NCBI GenBank assembly: GCA_026260175.1
Contig: JAKCWW010006408.1
Coordinates: 1-32,641, forward strand
DNA length: 32,641 nt
Direction: 5' to 3'
Source of the DNA: Reticulitermes lucifugus
Taxonomy: Eukaryota > Arthropoda > Insecta > Blattodea > Rhinotermitidae
Shown here piece after piece: positions 10,342 through 22,100 of the stretch (positions are counted from its first letter, which is position 1; every line of letters begins with the position of its first letter). Both the position numbers and the translations under genes were made by a program. The notes beneath the pieces are model-generated. The model had not been told where the DNA came from and did no database searches. It was given only the letters and a program-made list of their open reading frames with translations.

Positions 10342-12159
10342 CTTGCTGGTGTATTCAATTTTCCACAGTGAAGGATGTGGTTCCAATAAATTGTAGTGAA
10401 CTCCACCAAGAAATGTTTTGATAAATATGGTGTATCATGTTATGAAACAAAAATTGCAAGCTCCACGAATGATGGCACATTAAAAGAGTGTGATTGGAAT
10501 GACATAAATTTAGTGTTGTGAATAAACCTTCAAGTGCATTGGTCACTTAATGTAAACAGATGTGCTTTCTAGTGTGCTTGAAATGGGTCATGCCAATTGT
10601 TCATGAAACCTCTATCCATCGTTCCTATATGCGTTATTTTCCCTTGGTTATTCATTTATTCTAGTCTTGAAGAATCACCCATACAAATAATGTGTAACTA
10701 TGTAGTGTACATCATTCCTTGAGGTGTCATTTTACCACATCAGTCATTCATAATTTTTCGCCTTGACTCAAATTTTCCCAGAATATCATGAGAAAAAGTG
10801 GCAGAAATTACATAATGTTTTTGGAAAGTAAAGTAACAGTCATCTGCCCATACTGGTAGTCACCATTACAGCAGTAACATTACTTAACAAAATGTCAGCA
10901 TGCCTTGCCCAAGTGAGGAATGTAGGTGGAGCAGCAGGGGTGAGGGGCAGATGCTGAGAAGGATGTCACGATGCACATAACTGTAATTTTATTTATGCCC
11001 GAAGAAAAGCATGACCTTTCCTATGCCAATTTTCATGAAACTCACAAGTACCCAACAGCACTTTGTTCAGATTCCTTACACTGAATTTTACTCACATTGG
11101 ACAGTAAACATAGAAACTGTGGATATAAATTTGGGCAAACTTTCATTTTTCCCCCTAAGTAACATATGCCTTCCATTGCACCGATTTTCACGAAATTCAC
11201 GCTTGCTCAACACCTTTTTGTGAAGAACTCCTAAAGCGAATTTCTTGAAAATCTGACAGATGGTTTAGTTGCTGATACTAGGTCATGGTCAGATGTAGTC
11301 TCCGCATTAGGCGTTACTTTTTACTTTGTAAAGAGTGCCTGAAAAATTGAGTGGCGAACAGATATTAAAGCAACTTTTTGTTTGTGGATTACTTTTGCAG
11401 GCTTAAGTGGAAAGTGTATGCTTTTCATTTTCTGTTCTTTTGGTGTGTTGTTGACATGTTTAATGCTCTCCCATAACAGTCATTTTCCTGTATTTTTCTC
11501 TCTTCCCCCNAGTCCCTTCAAAAACAATGGATGGAGGTTTCACTTTATATGGCTTGCAATTGTTACTGCTTTACAGGATGCGTGGAATGAGGCATGCCAA
11601 TTCTGCATGAAAGAATTTTAGTTTATGGCTTGCAATTGTCACCTAATTCAGGTTAGTCTGACTTTAAATTCACATGACTACAGTGTTCATCACTTAGGCT
11701 TACGAGGTGAATAGGAACTTAGTTTTAAACTTCGTATTATTTTAGGGTCAGTAATGAGAAGTGACAGCGAAATATTTATGTCTGTTTGATGCCCATTTGA
11801 TTATTATTTTGGAACAAATTTAAATTCCAAATGAAGAGGGAAAAGGCAGAATATTAATTAAAATCCATATGCAGAGTGACTCACTCAGAGGATACATCAA
11901 ATTAAAAACTATAAATCACACAATAATTTACCTAGAAAACAAAACATACCTTGTTAGGTGTATTCCAAAGTTCAAAGCTGTGACCTGGAGCCTGTCCAGT
12001 TTATGTAATTTCCTTTCAGTCTGTGATTCCGTGTGTTGTACTACAGTGGGATGTTTACATTGTAGTAGCATGCTTTTCTTGTATGCTTGTGTTGCATTGT
12101 GGGATCATTCAAACAATATTGTAGAGCTTTTTGATACTTCTTTATCTGTATTGCAGCAC
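10342..12159. other. Intergenic stretch with low-identity repeats
   Basis: Several blocks at 11020-11260 have the form CCGATTTTCACGAAATTCAC and resemble the GATTTTCATGAAATTTGGT repeats at 9455, 25640 and 28385. One undetermined base lies at 11510. No gene is recognised. Confidence 0.4.
11510..11510. other. Undetermined base (N)
   Basis: The only ambiguous base in the window. It follows a C-rich run and marks a small uncertainty in the assembly. Confidence 0.99.
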
Positions 12160-12900
12160 CATTGAATAGCACTATCCAGAATATGTTGTGGAAGCTGGGG
12201 ACTAAGTGGACCCTACACACTTAGCATGAAGGTGGTGATCACTAATATGGTGCAGGACATGCAACAATGGCTGCTGGTTTTGCCTGGAAAGTCATTACAT
12301 TTGTTATTGCAGGAGATTGGCTTGTCCTATCCATCATGTCAGAAATTAGCTAGGAGAGAAAGGATTCACCAGTACTGTTACTGTGGTACCCCAACCTCCT
12401 GACATGGAGAAAAGAGTGGCACACTGCCAGTGGTTTCAAACATCTGTTGCCCAAAACTTGAACATCTGAGACATGACATTGTTTTCAAATAAAGCTTTGT
12501 TTCATTTGTCACGGTATGTCAGCTACAAAATACACACATTAACACTCCATCCACAGAAAGTGGAGTTGTGGTGTGCTGTGCTGTGTTACATATCTGCTTA
12601 AGTAGCCCCCCTTTTTTTTATACAACCCACAACAACCTCAACATTTTCCAAAAATCTGTGAATCAGTTGGTGACTGGGTGCTGACATTTATGACATATAA
12701 TGTGTCCAGCCAGGCCCTTGAAGGAAGCAAGAATATCATTGGAAATAGCATTATCTCAGAAGGACTTTTGGTCATTCCAGTCTCCAGATGCAACTGTGCA
12801 AGACTTCTTCCTGTGGAATCCGCTAAAGGGTAGGGTGTTTAAAATCATACATCACACTGTTGACCACCGGAAAAGAAACACTGCCAATGAAACATGAGTT
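12160..12900 (+). pseudogene. Mariner/Tc-like (IS630-type DDE) transposase relic
   Basis: Frame-broken but ordered blocks on the + strand: LLLQEIGLSYPSCQ (helix-turn-helix region, about 12310), KRVAHCQWFQTSVAQNLNI (about 12410), an in-frame TGA, then MTLFSNKALFHLSRYVS (about 12471-12520), HPQKVELWCAV (about 12555), and SPDATVQDFFLWNPLKGRV (12781-12837). Intact relatives have FSDEAWFHL and SPDLTPxDFFLW. The catalytic Asp of the second motif is Asn here and the following Glu is Lys, so besides stops and frameshifts the active site is lost. Its ends were not identified. Confidence 0.78.
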
Positions 12901-14300
12901 CTTCCTGCCATGATGGCTGCAACATTTATAAATATGGATCATCACGTTTGTGTGTGTCTGCAGGTGGGTTGAAAGCACTTTCAGCATCTCCTGTAACCCA
13001 ATCATCTCCACATGTACCAAGGCAGGCATTTACAAATGAGGGCATCTAGTCACCTGGGTAACTAAATCTTGAATGGTGGTGCTTAATATTTTCAGCATAA
13101 TTATTGCAGTTCTTTTTGTTACATACAACATGGTGCATCAGTTTACATGCATTGAGCAGAAAGCATCAGATAATGGTGAGGTTCACAGATCACTTCAGAT
13201 TTGTGGGTCCTCAGTATGGAACTTGCTTCATGTCACCCTTCAAGCATAAAGAATTTGGAGGGGGCTTCTAGATTTCTGGAAAATTTGTGGACGTTATACT
13301 GAGGTATATATTCGCCAATTTTCATTTTCGTGACTTATAATTATTAATTCAGGGCATCCTCCAAGTAAATCACCCTGCAGTTTTTCTTCATGCTCATTTA
13401 ATTTTATTATGTTTCCCAAAAATATTGTCATATCAAAAAATTTGTAACAAAACTTACTTTTATTGTCTCTTACATTGCAATATTGTACCTGAGTTTGTAT
13501 CTGGGCTTCATTGTGTGCTGCAGCATAAGGAAAAGTACATAAATAGATGAGAAAAGAACTGCCTGTACCAGTGAAAAGGCCCATATACAAAGATCCCAAA
13601 TATTTTGTTCATACAGCAAACTTTGATAAGGTAATTTCGTTGTGTGTGTATTCATTATTATGTTTAGGGTCATAGGGCATTCAGTTCTTATGTATGAGTT
13701 AAGAATGACAAAATAGTAATAGTAAACTTACAAAAGTGAAATGTATTTTAGCACCATTTTGGCTCGTTGTAGTTGGAGTATGATGTGAGGCCAGGTATCT
13801 TCTGAAGAATGATTGTTATTTGAGGTTTACGTTTGAAACTGTCCCATATGCAAATGTTTAGCAAAATCCCTAAATCCTGTTATTTCATCAGCCAAAATTT
13901 CAAATGTTGATCTGTTTCTTAAACTTATTTGAACCCTACTGTCTAGGATCACATACAAGAACTGAAATAAGAGCTGCATGAGAAAGAATAGCAGATTGCA
14001 GAATATATTGCATACAACATGGAGAGGCATGAAGGTGCTCACAGAATTGACAAAACAAGACACAAAGAAAAATCTGAAGTGCTGAATGTGTCATATACAT
14101 CATTGGAATGGTTAAAATTTTCTGATTTGCACCAGCCTTTGTAAGTGTACAATAGTTTATGAACTCTGTGTTCTTGTACTTCACTGAACAGTTTAGCACT
14201 TCACACTGTGTTTCAAATTTTACTTTCTTGTGTCCAAATGAATACTAGGTTAGTGCTGGGGTTTATCCTGAGGAGAAGGTACACTTATTCATAATGTCAC
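12901..14300. other. Intergenic stretch downstream of the chitin-binding gene
   Basis: No coding sequence is recognised. TTTATT (AATAAA on the minus strand) occurs at 13403-13408 and 13459-13464 and could serve as distal poly(A) signals for the minus-strand gene. Confidence 0.4.
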
Positions 14301-14306
14301 TTTAAT
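14301..14306 (-). terminator. Candidate poly(A) signal ATTAAA (minus strand)
   Basis: ATTAAA lies about 22 nt after the TGA of the chitin-binding gene, which would give a very short 3' UTR. AATAAA copies about 860-920 nt further downstream are alternatives. Confidence 0.25.
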
Positions 14307-14327
14307 AAACAAGGCCAACGGTATTTG

Positions 14328-16103
14328 TCAAGTTGGAGGAAAGATATGCAGAATCATATACTTCCCACTTTGTACAGTTTTGTGTTCAGAACTGTTTGTG
14401 TTGCATGGATTTGTGTGTACAGTAGGCACATGTGGGCAAGTGTATAAGTTGGTACTGACACACAAATGTCCATTGAACACCTCATTTCCAGGGCAAGTGA
14501 GAACTGTTTTCATTCCATCAATACAGTAGAAATAACTATGGCAACCAGAGCTGTAATTCTGATAGAAACCATTAAGCTTATTTGTGCAGTCTGGACTGTG
14601 TGTGGGATCTGGCTCAACTACTGACGAAACACAGACCTTCATACTCGAAGTCTTAACACAGGTTGACCCGTTAAACACCCTCCCATCAGGACACGTGTAA
14701 ATTGATATCTGCTTCTGATCCTTGCACTGAACATATTTCTGACACCTGCTGCCTATATGTGCAAAGGGCCCATCTGGTCTTGAAGCACAAGTGTTTTCTG
14801 GGGTGGGATCAGGACATTGGAACTCTGCAGGTTCCACACATCTTTGACCATCAAATATCTTTTTTCCTGCACATGTAAGAGTTGTTATCTTATCACCATC
14901 TGAACAGTAGAAATATTTATGACATCCAGAAACCTTGTCATAGTGATACCCATTGGACAGAGACATGCAGTCACTTGAGTTGTATGGACATTTGTAGCTG
15001 CTTGGATCGACACATTCTTTTCCATCAAAGACATAAGAACCGGTACACACATATGTGAACTTATATCCCTTGGAGCAATAGTAATATGACCTACAGCTAG
15101 AATCTAGGTCAGCGTAATAACCATCAGGCTTCTGGTTACAAACATCATGCTCTGTGTTTGGGCATTTATACTCAGATGCAGATACACACAACTTTCCATT
15201 AAACAACTGACCTTGAGGGCATGCAAGCTGTGTCCGATTTCCATTCTCACAGTAGTAATAGTAACGACACTGAGAACTTTGGTCTTGATATAGTCCCACT
15301 TCCATGCCCAAACATCCTGGCCATGGTTCAGGTCCCTTGCAAAGGAATTTGCCTTGCTCCACACATGTCTTACCATTCCACACCTGTCCTTCTGTACATG
15401 AACCTTCCAATACTGATTTCCTCCCTGAACAAAAGTAGTAGCCCCGACAACCGCTGGCATATTCTGTGTGGAAGCCATCTGTCCGAGAAGTACACTTGTT
15501 ATTTTTATTTGGAACAGTTGCTAGAGAGGTCAAGGGACAGGTGAATAACTGAGAGGGCACACACATGTGCCCATTGTACAATGTGCCTTCAGCACAGGTC
15601 CTGCGTTGTGTCATCCGACCCCCCAGACAGTAAAAATAGTTTCTGCATCTGCTCATCAGATCTGTGTAAAAACCATCGGAACGATGTAAACAGTCTGATA
15701 GACAAGGCGTTTTGGTTGCATCTGCACAGCGTCTGCCATCGTGGCGAAGCCCAACAGGACAGCGAAGCATTGCAAGGTTTTGGCCTGCTTTACACAGGAT
15801 GTAGCTGCGACAGTCATCATCCAGTGTAGCAGTGTGGGTGCCATCAGGGAGATTCATACAGGGATTGGACGTTGGCAGTTGAATAGCCACAGCAGTGCTC
15901 TCAGGAGCTTGGCAGGGCACTGCATCAGCAGGTAAACACATATGACCATTATGTAGCTGTCCAGCAGGGCAGCCATATACAGCTTTCAGAGTGCCACCAG
16001 AGCATTCAAAGGATCGCTCACACTGGTGTGAGGTATCAGGATAGTGGCCATTCACTCGACCAGTGCAAAGAGGCTCATAACACAAACCATCTGGCAAACA
16101 AGC
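14328..16103 (-). CDS. Chitin-binding gene exon 5: end of D3, D4-D12 and stop
   Basis: It starts after a TTTTTTCTGCAG acceptor in phase 0 as ACLPDGLC, supplying the fifth and sixth cysteines of D3. There follow nine complete CBM14 domains, each ending near a C-V-x(6,8)-C segment (for example MCVPSQLFTC, LCVSASEYKC, ECVDPSSYKC). Aromatic pairs before the third Cys are well kept in D6-D10 and D12 (YFYC, YYFC, YYYC); D4 (SFEC), D5 (YILC) and D11 (YVQC) are weaker, so their chitin affinity may differ. Several N-x-S/T sites lie in the last domains. It ends with TGA at 14330-14328. Confidence 0.93.
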   Translation of the reverse strand, partial: ACLPDGLCYEPLCTGRVNGHYPDTSHQCERSFECSGGTLKAVYGCPAGQLHNGHMCLPADAVPCQAPESTAVAIQLPTSNPCMNLPDGTHTATLDDDCRSYILCKAGQNLAMLRCPVGLRHDGRRCADATKTPCLSDCLHRSDGFYTDLMSRCRNYFYCLGGRMTQRRTCAEGTLYNGHMCVPSQLFTCPLTSLATVPNKNNKCTSRTDGFHTEYASGCRGYYFCSGRKSVLEGSCTEGQVWNGKTCVEQGKFLCKGPEPWPGCLGMEVGLYQDQSSQCRYYYYCENGNRTQLACPQGQLFNGKLCVSASEYKCPNTEHDVCNQKPDGYYADLDSSCRSYYYCSKGYKFTYVCTGSYVFDGKECVDPSSYKCPYNSSDCMSLSNGYHYDKVSGCHKYFYCSDGDKITTLTCAGKKIFDGQRCVEPAEFQCPDPTPENTCASRPDGPFAHIGSRCQKYVQCKDQKQISIYTCPDGRVFNGSTCVKTSSMKVCVSSVVEPDPTHSPDCTNKLNGFYQNYSSGCHSYFYCIDGMKTVLTCPGNEVFNGHLCVSTNLYTCPHVPTVHTNPCNTNSSEHKTVQSGKYMILHIFPPT

Positions 16104-19100
16104 CTGCAGAAAAAATAAAATTTTTTAATGAATATCATGTTAGAATTGAGGGTGTTTTTATATGCTTGACTTTAATGTTATAATTTATCATTACACTTTT
16201 CTGTAGTGCATATCATGTGGCAGTGAAATCTCACTTCCAGGGTCAATTGACCCTTGAAGATGGGACATATGTTGTCCCAAAACGTCAGTAAGAAACTACC
16301 ATTCTACATTGTGTAAAATCCCAAAGAGTGCAGATCTCAGGGCATTTGTCAAAATATTTGCTGGTTGTTCATACGCAGTGAAAACATGATATCACAGTGG
16401 CTGTTGGTGTTCGTGATGCATAAAACTGGATCTGTCAGAGATTATCTGTGGAAACCATACCTAGAGATGGGATTTGTGAACATTTCCCATTGAATTTTCA
16501 GTGATTGATCCACTAGTAATTTTCTGTTTGTTAACATTACTTCCACATTACTTAAATTTCAAAGCATTCTGCAATGATATGTTACTTTTTTCAGTATCTT
16601 TCCGTATGCATGTATTTGTCATATCTGTGATTAATTTCCAGATGAGCTTTTTTAGTGGCATATATTTCTACATTATTGCATGTGTTATTTATATTCCAAC
16701 CCTTCCATGTTGGAATGTACCAGTGTTACCCTGTAGAAAGGCTGATCTTAAGGTTCCAGGACTGATTGTAGTGTAGGGAACTAAGGTGGGATATATTTGG
16801 GCTGCACTTTCTCCCTCATCTCAGGTCACGAATAATGCAACACCAGATACATCAGAATGTACACTGTGAAACAGTGAATTCATTAATAAAGCAACAATGT
16901 GCATAAACCATATCATTTTATCCTCCATGCTTTGCCTGTGATGTTTTGAGAAGGATGATATATGTAAATCCAGTAACACTTTAGAAGCACACCCGCAAAA
17001 ACATAAAAACAAGTGTCATTGCCAGATGAGTCAGAAAGGATTAAATAGACTCTTGAAACTGTATAATAATTAATAATGTAATGATTAGCTAGATTGCTTT
17101 CATGTTTGGAAAGTAACATAAAATTCCTCATATTATGTTCTTCTGAAGTATGACACCATGTTAGAGTCTGGTAGGTGGGTACCAATGTTTTGGAGGAAGA
17201 AACTGCCTCGACATTGATAAATACATTTTTCCAAAACCTTGATGACCACCTTTCAGACTACATACAATGTGAATTAGCCCAGAGACCACAATAAATTTGC
17301 ACTGCCCAGAAATCTTCTAATTTTTTGAGTACAATTTCTGCTCTCCAAAACAGTCTTAGCCATTTCATACATACTCTTCCAAATTTCTGTGTTTTCATAT
17401 AAAAAATGGGTCTCCTTTGGTCATACAGTTTTCAGATACTTTAAAAATTGAATGAGGTTATTCATGAATCATTATGGGTCTATCAAATTTCATTGTTATA
17501 AATGTTTTAGGCTGACAAACAAATGAAAATTCTTAAATATATTTATGTCTAATCTTTTCTGACTCACCTTGCAGTTAGAAAGTTTTTGGTTGGGAGAGCC
17601 ACAAACTAGACCTCTGCACAGGATGTGGTTGAATGGTCCAGAAAGTTAAGTAACTCTGGGCTAGAGAAACAGAATCAGAATTTAGATTAGCTGGAGATAA
17701 TGACCACATTTCTGTTAAGTCTTCCTTCTGAATATACGTGTCATGTTAATATTTTATGAAGAACCTTTTATGATAGTCAATCCTATGATCTTATGCGTAA
17801 GTTTACCATGCCAGAAGTATTATGTTACATTAAGTCATATTCCTATTAGGAAGTGACTCAAAAAATCAATTTTGAAACTAAAAATCTCAGATCACATTTT
17901 GTGTGGGTAAGTTGATGTTTCAGATTACATATGTTTGGTCTTGCTTGGATGGGTTCGTCCTCCATTGTGGGTAGAAATACATGCTGATGTGATGTAATGT
18001 GATTATTATGAATGCTTTCATTTTGATTTTTTTGGACATGCCTGCAATGTATCAGTGGCCATAAAAAACTATATTTTCCTATAATTAACTAACTCAACAG
18101 AGCCTAGTCCCTCTTTAGAAGCTAATAGTTGCTAAGCTAGCAATTAAATCCCCAGCATATAATAGAACCAACAGGTTCTGTACCATATTCACAAGAACCT
18201 GCCACTAGTCCAGATGCAGAGCCACATGAATCCAGCCCACATCCTCATTTATTTCTGTAAGATAACTGTTAATTTTATTCTCCCATCTATGCCAAGGTCT
18301 TCAAAGTGGTCTCATTCCAGTTATCTGTTAATGCTGTACGCATCTGTGTCCCATGTATGCTACATGCCCTGCTCATCTCATACGCCTGTATTTGATCTTG
18401 CCAGTAATATTTGGTGAGGAGTACAAATCATGAAGCTCCTCATTATGTAGTTTTGACCACCCATCTTGTACTTTCTGTCTCTTAGGTCTAAATATTTTCC
18501 TCAGCATCCTAGTCTGAAACACTCCCAGTCTCTGTTCTTCCCTTAATGTGAGAGTCATAGCTTTACACCCATACAAAACAACAGAAAAAATTACAATTTT
18601 GCATTTTTTAATCTTTTAATTTTTAGAGAGGAAGTGGAAGACCAAAGATTCAGGATTTAATGTTGAGAAGCATTTCCTGAATTTAATCTGTTTAATTTCT
18701 TAGTGAATGTGATTTTGATTACCCTTATATCTGTTTTATATCTATCTTTCTCCTCACATTTCACCATAACTTTCTTATTATTGTCTGCCATAATACAGGC
18801 TTGATCAAAATAAATGCTGTAATTTTAAATGTGAATTATTTGTTAAGAGTTACACATAACATCAATGAAACCAGACACAGTGTTTCCCTATATTCCTCTT
18901 CCTCAGGCTCTCATCTGGGACAACCGAGCACATCAGAACAAGACACTGAGCATGTACCAAGTATTTTCCTGCAGTCCAACATATCTTTAAAGACATGCAA
19001 GTGTGGAGCTTATCATCCTATCCACGGGGCATGATGTGCTTATGCTTCACAAGATACTGCACCTCCAAGCTTATACTTTCCAATTAGTGCAGCATATAAC

Positions 19101-22100
19101 TGCAGATGACAGGTAAAAGTGGTGTGGATTCATGATGCTGATGTGTGGAAGGCTGGAAATGTACAACCATGTGTAACAAAATCGTGTTTTATGGTGACCA
19201 GTGTATGTAGAGCAGACAAGATCTTAATGTGACACAAATTGAGAGCCGAGAACAGGAATGTGGTTGGTATCATTGCTGTACATTTGGCTATAAATGTAAC
19301 TCACATTTAAAACACCAGCATTTATTTTTGTTCACTCTCTGTTTTCATCTGTAAGTCACACCAGTCTTTCCACGTAGCAGAAATGCTGCATTTGTAATCG
19401 TAAAGGCTCATACTGTAAAAGGCAGAAAACCAAGGTATGAGCATTTATATTTTTGCGATACCTGGTTTAAATCTCAGCTTGTGCCAGCTAACCCATCTGA
19501 GAAGTAAAGTACTAGCACAAAAACTGTCACATTTTTCTTTTCCTTTGCTCTTCATGGCTCTGTTGTTCCTGAAATGCCAAACACTAAACATGACAGTTGA
19601 GTGGGTAGCATGTTTTCTTATTTGGGAGGTCCTGCATTCAAATCTCAACTGAGATACTGGGTATCTTGACTGAGTTTTCTTGTGCTCCTCAGTCTTTCCA
19701 GTCAGATGTCATGATAGTATTTCAAATATGGCAATAACCCTACCTTCCATATGTTTTCCAACTCATTATTCACTGATAGGCTAAGCTTCTGACAGCGTTG
19801 TAAAATAAACCATAAATAAATTAATGAGCACAGGTTTCTGTAAGTGCCCCATCTCCAATTGTAACATTGTTCCTCTAACCTGTTTGTTTCTGTCATAAGT
19901 TGTGGCCAGTGGACAGAGATAATCAGTGCGCATGCCCTGGTCACAGCTATAGTATGCACGACAGCCAGTGCCTGGGATGATGTAGAAACCATTGCCAGTA
20001 GTGGCACAGTGTGCTTCAATGCATGTCACTTCACTGGATGCCATGCAACCTTGTGTCACCATGCTGAATGAGAAGCCTGGCCCACAGGAATAGCTGCTGG
20101 TCAGTGCATGATCCTTGCACCTAATACATTTTAACATGTACAACATAAATCACAAACTGCACTATTTCGTATCAGCATACACAGGTCTGTAAACTGCAGT
20201 TTTACCTGCTGTGTTTTAAGGAAATAAATCGAGGGTCTTCTCGACTAATATTTTGGACATTATCCAGTGTCCCAGTATTGGAAAACCACATTGTTTTTGT
20301 AATTGGTTTTGTTTCTGCAGGGGTTGAGATTGTCTATGCCAGAGGACCCAGAAGAGCAGGATTTCTTATGTTATCCTGTCACCTGATGAAGGAAGCAGAA
20401 TGTTGTAGGTGTCATAGTCTGGAAAAACTGGGATGCTGTACAGTGCCGAAAATATAAATTTAAAAATTGTTATAAACCATTGTCAGTAACCATCAGTCTT
20501 AGCTTATGGTAAACTGAGAGTGCTTGGGAACAGGCACCTGAGCAGAGTATTTGGACCTAAGGGAGAAGAAGTAATAGGTGGCTGGAAAGCATGTGGAGCT
20601 CCTTGATTTTTATTGTTTGCCATATGCAGGGATATTTCCTTAAGAGGCTTCTGCATATTGTTAAACCACTCACACAGAATGTTTGGATGCTCCTGCCATC
20701 AAGTTAGGCTTTGAAGATTCAGACAGTAAGTGGAACTGACAAACTTGCATGCCACATATTGTATATAAAATATATCCATGTTGCTGCACACATTCCTTAC
20801 TACACTTCCATGAAGAGTGTGCATTCACATGTTCAAGTTCTTTGACAACAGAGTAAACTTAAAACTTGAAACCCTGGTCTGATGGATTTCCAAGGAGAAT
20901 GTTCAAACACACCACCACCACCACCACCCCCCCCACCCCACCCCTCCAGTAAGCACTCAGCATTTCAGTTCCTGTCAACCAGTAATGAAAGTTCAATCTT
21001 TTCCTTACTTTTCTTTAAGTTTCACTTTTCATGTGGTTACTGTACATGAACACCTGTTGTATAAACTGTATTTCACATAATGCATCTGGACATTGGAAAT
21101 GATGTGACTGAGTTGTGAATGACTGCTTATCACACTGGTCAAGTACATTAGCAAAAGTTAAAGCAGTGTGAAGCTCAGGTCATATGAATGTTTGGAATTT
21201 AACACATACACTTTCTTCAGGGTCTGTTCACAAACTTGTTGACATGAAATTGAAATCAGATGGATAAAATCAGCACTAGGCTTGAACATTCTCCTGGCAA
21301 CATCAGACAACATATCCATCATCTTCTGTGTTATGGATAACTTGTAATATTTTATGTGTAGATCTGTCAGTTTTGTTAGCAGTACAGATCACTGCAGCCC
21401 ATCCTGACAAGCAGAGCATCTCACCTTCTGCCCAAGTATTTAAACAATTTGTGGGAATCTCTAAGATAACTTCACAGTACTATTAGGCCAATGTAGTTAC
21501 GTTAAATGAGAGGGATGGGGCATAGGAGAGATTAGAAATGAACACAGTATTTCAGTCAGGTAACCTTAGAGGAACAGACCACTATGATGACCTTGGCATA
21601 AATGGGATTGTAATGTTAAAGTGGATCTTGAAACAGTGCCATCGGAATAGTACAGAGGTTAGTTTAACAATGCTGTTGGTAACTTGTATAGCATTGAGTG
21701 ATTGGATAACAGTGACCAAGAAACTGGAAGGATGTGGAAGGAAGTGTACATGGTGTAATTTAAGATACTGTCCCAGCATTTGCCTGGAGAGACAGCAAAA
21801 TCACATTCGGTTCCCTAGCCAAGATCTTGAACTGGGCACCACCGCAAAACGAATCGGAAGTGTTATTGCTTCACTCAAGTTGCTCAGTACTGTAAAAGAA
21901 CTCTTCCAATTTTGACAAATATCATAACTTTTACTGTGGCTACATGGTTCCACGTTTCTTTCATATGCAAAGAGAATTAGAATTTCAGAGAGCTTGAGTG
22001 GTTGTGATGTTTATAAATAACTTCAAATGCAGATACCTGTAGTAATCTTGGCAGCCGGTGCTGTAGTTTGTATATGTACCATCTCCTCGCCTTTTACATG

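Larger units (their letters stand above)
16104..19879 (-). other. Intron 4 of the chitin-binding gene (3776 bp)
   Basis: Donor GTTAGA after CAG at 19880, acceptor CTGCAG at 16104-16106. It contains a palindrome-plus-hairpin block (16240-16279) and a LINE fragment (18120-18615). A cryptic exon-like segment at 17573-17665 has good splice signals but an in-frame stop. The remainder is unrecognised. Confidence 0.8.
20121..22036 (-). other. Intron 3 of the chitin-binding gene (1916 bp)
   Basis: Donor GTATCT, acceptor TATTAG. It holds an (ACC)n/C-rich tract (20909-20945), a CCTGATGAAGG block at 20382, a short LINE fragment (21550-21640) and a decayed SINE (21715-21880). Confidence 0.8.

Noticed and set aside
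15104..15935. Open frames on both strands overlapping the large exon
   Set aside because: They are out-of-frame shadows of the CBM14 exon; only the 14328-16103 frame shows the cysteine pattern.
20382..20420. CCTGATGAAGGAAGCAGAA as another hammerhead
   Set aside because: No stem II hairpin follows the core and GAAA is not in place; kept only as a weak relative in the findings.
20883..20945. CCACCACC-rich tract as a coding proline/histidine repeat
   Set aside because: It lies in intron 3 with stops around it and behaves as a simple repeat.
21538..21915. A 125-codon open frame as a host gene
   Set aside because: It is assembled from a LINE fragment read in a shifted frame and a decayed SINE, and lies in an intron of the opposite-strand gene.
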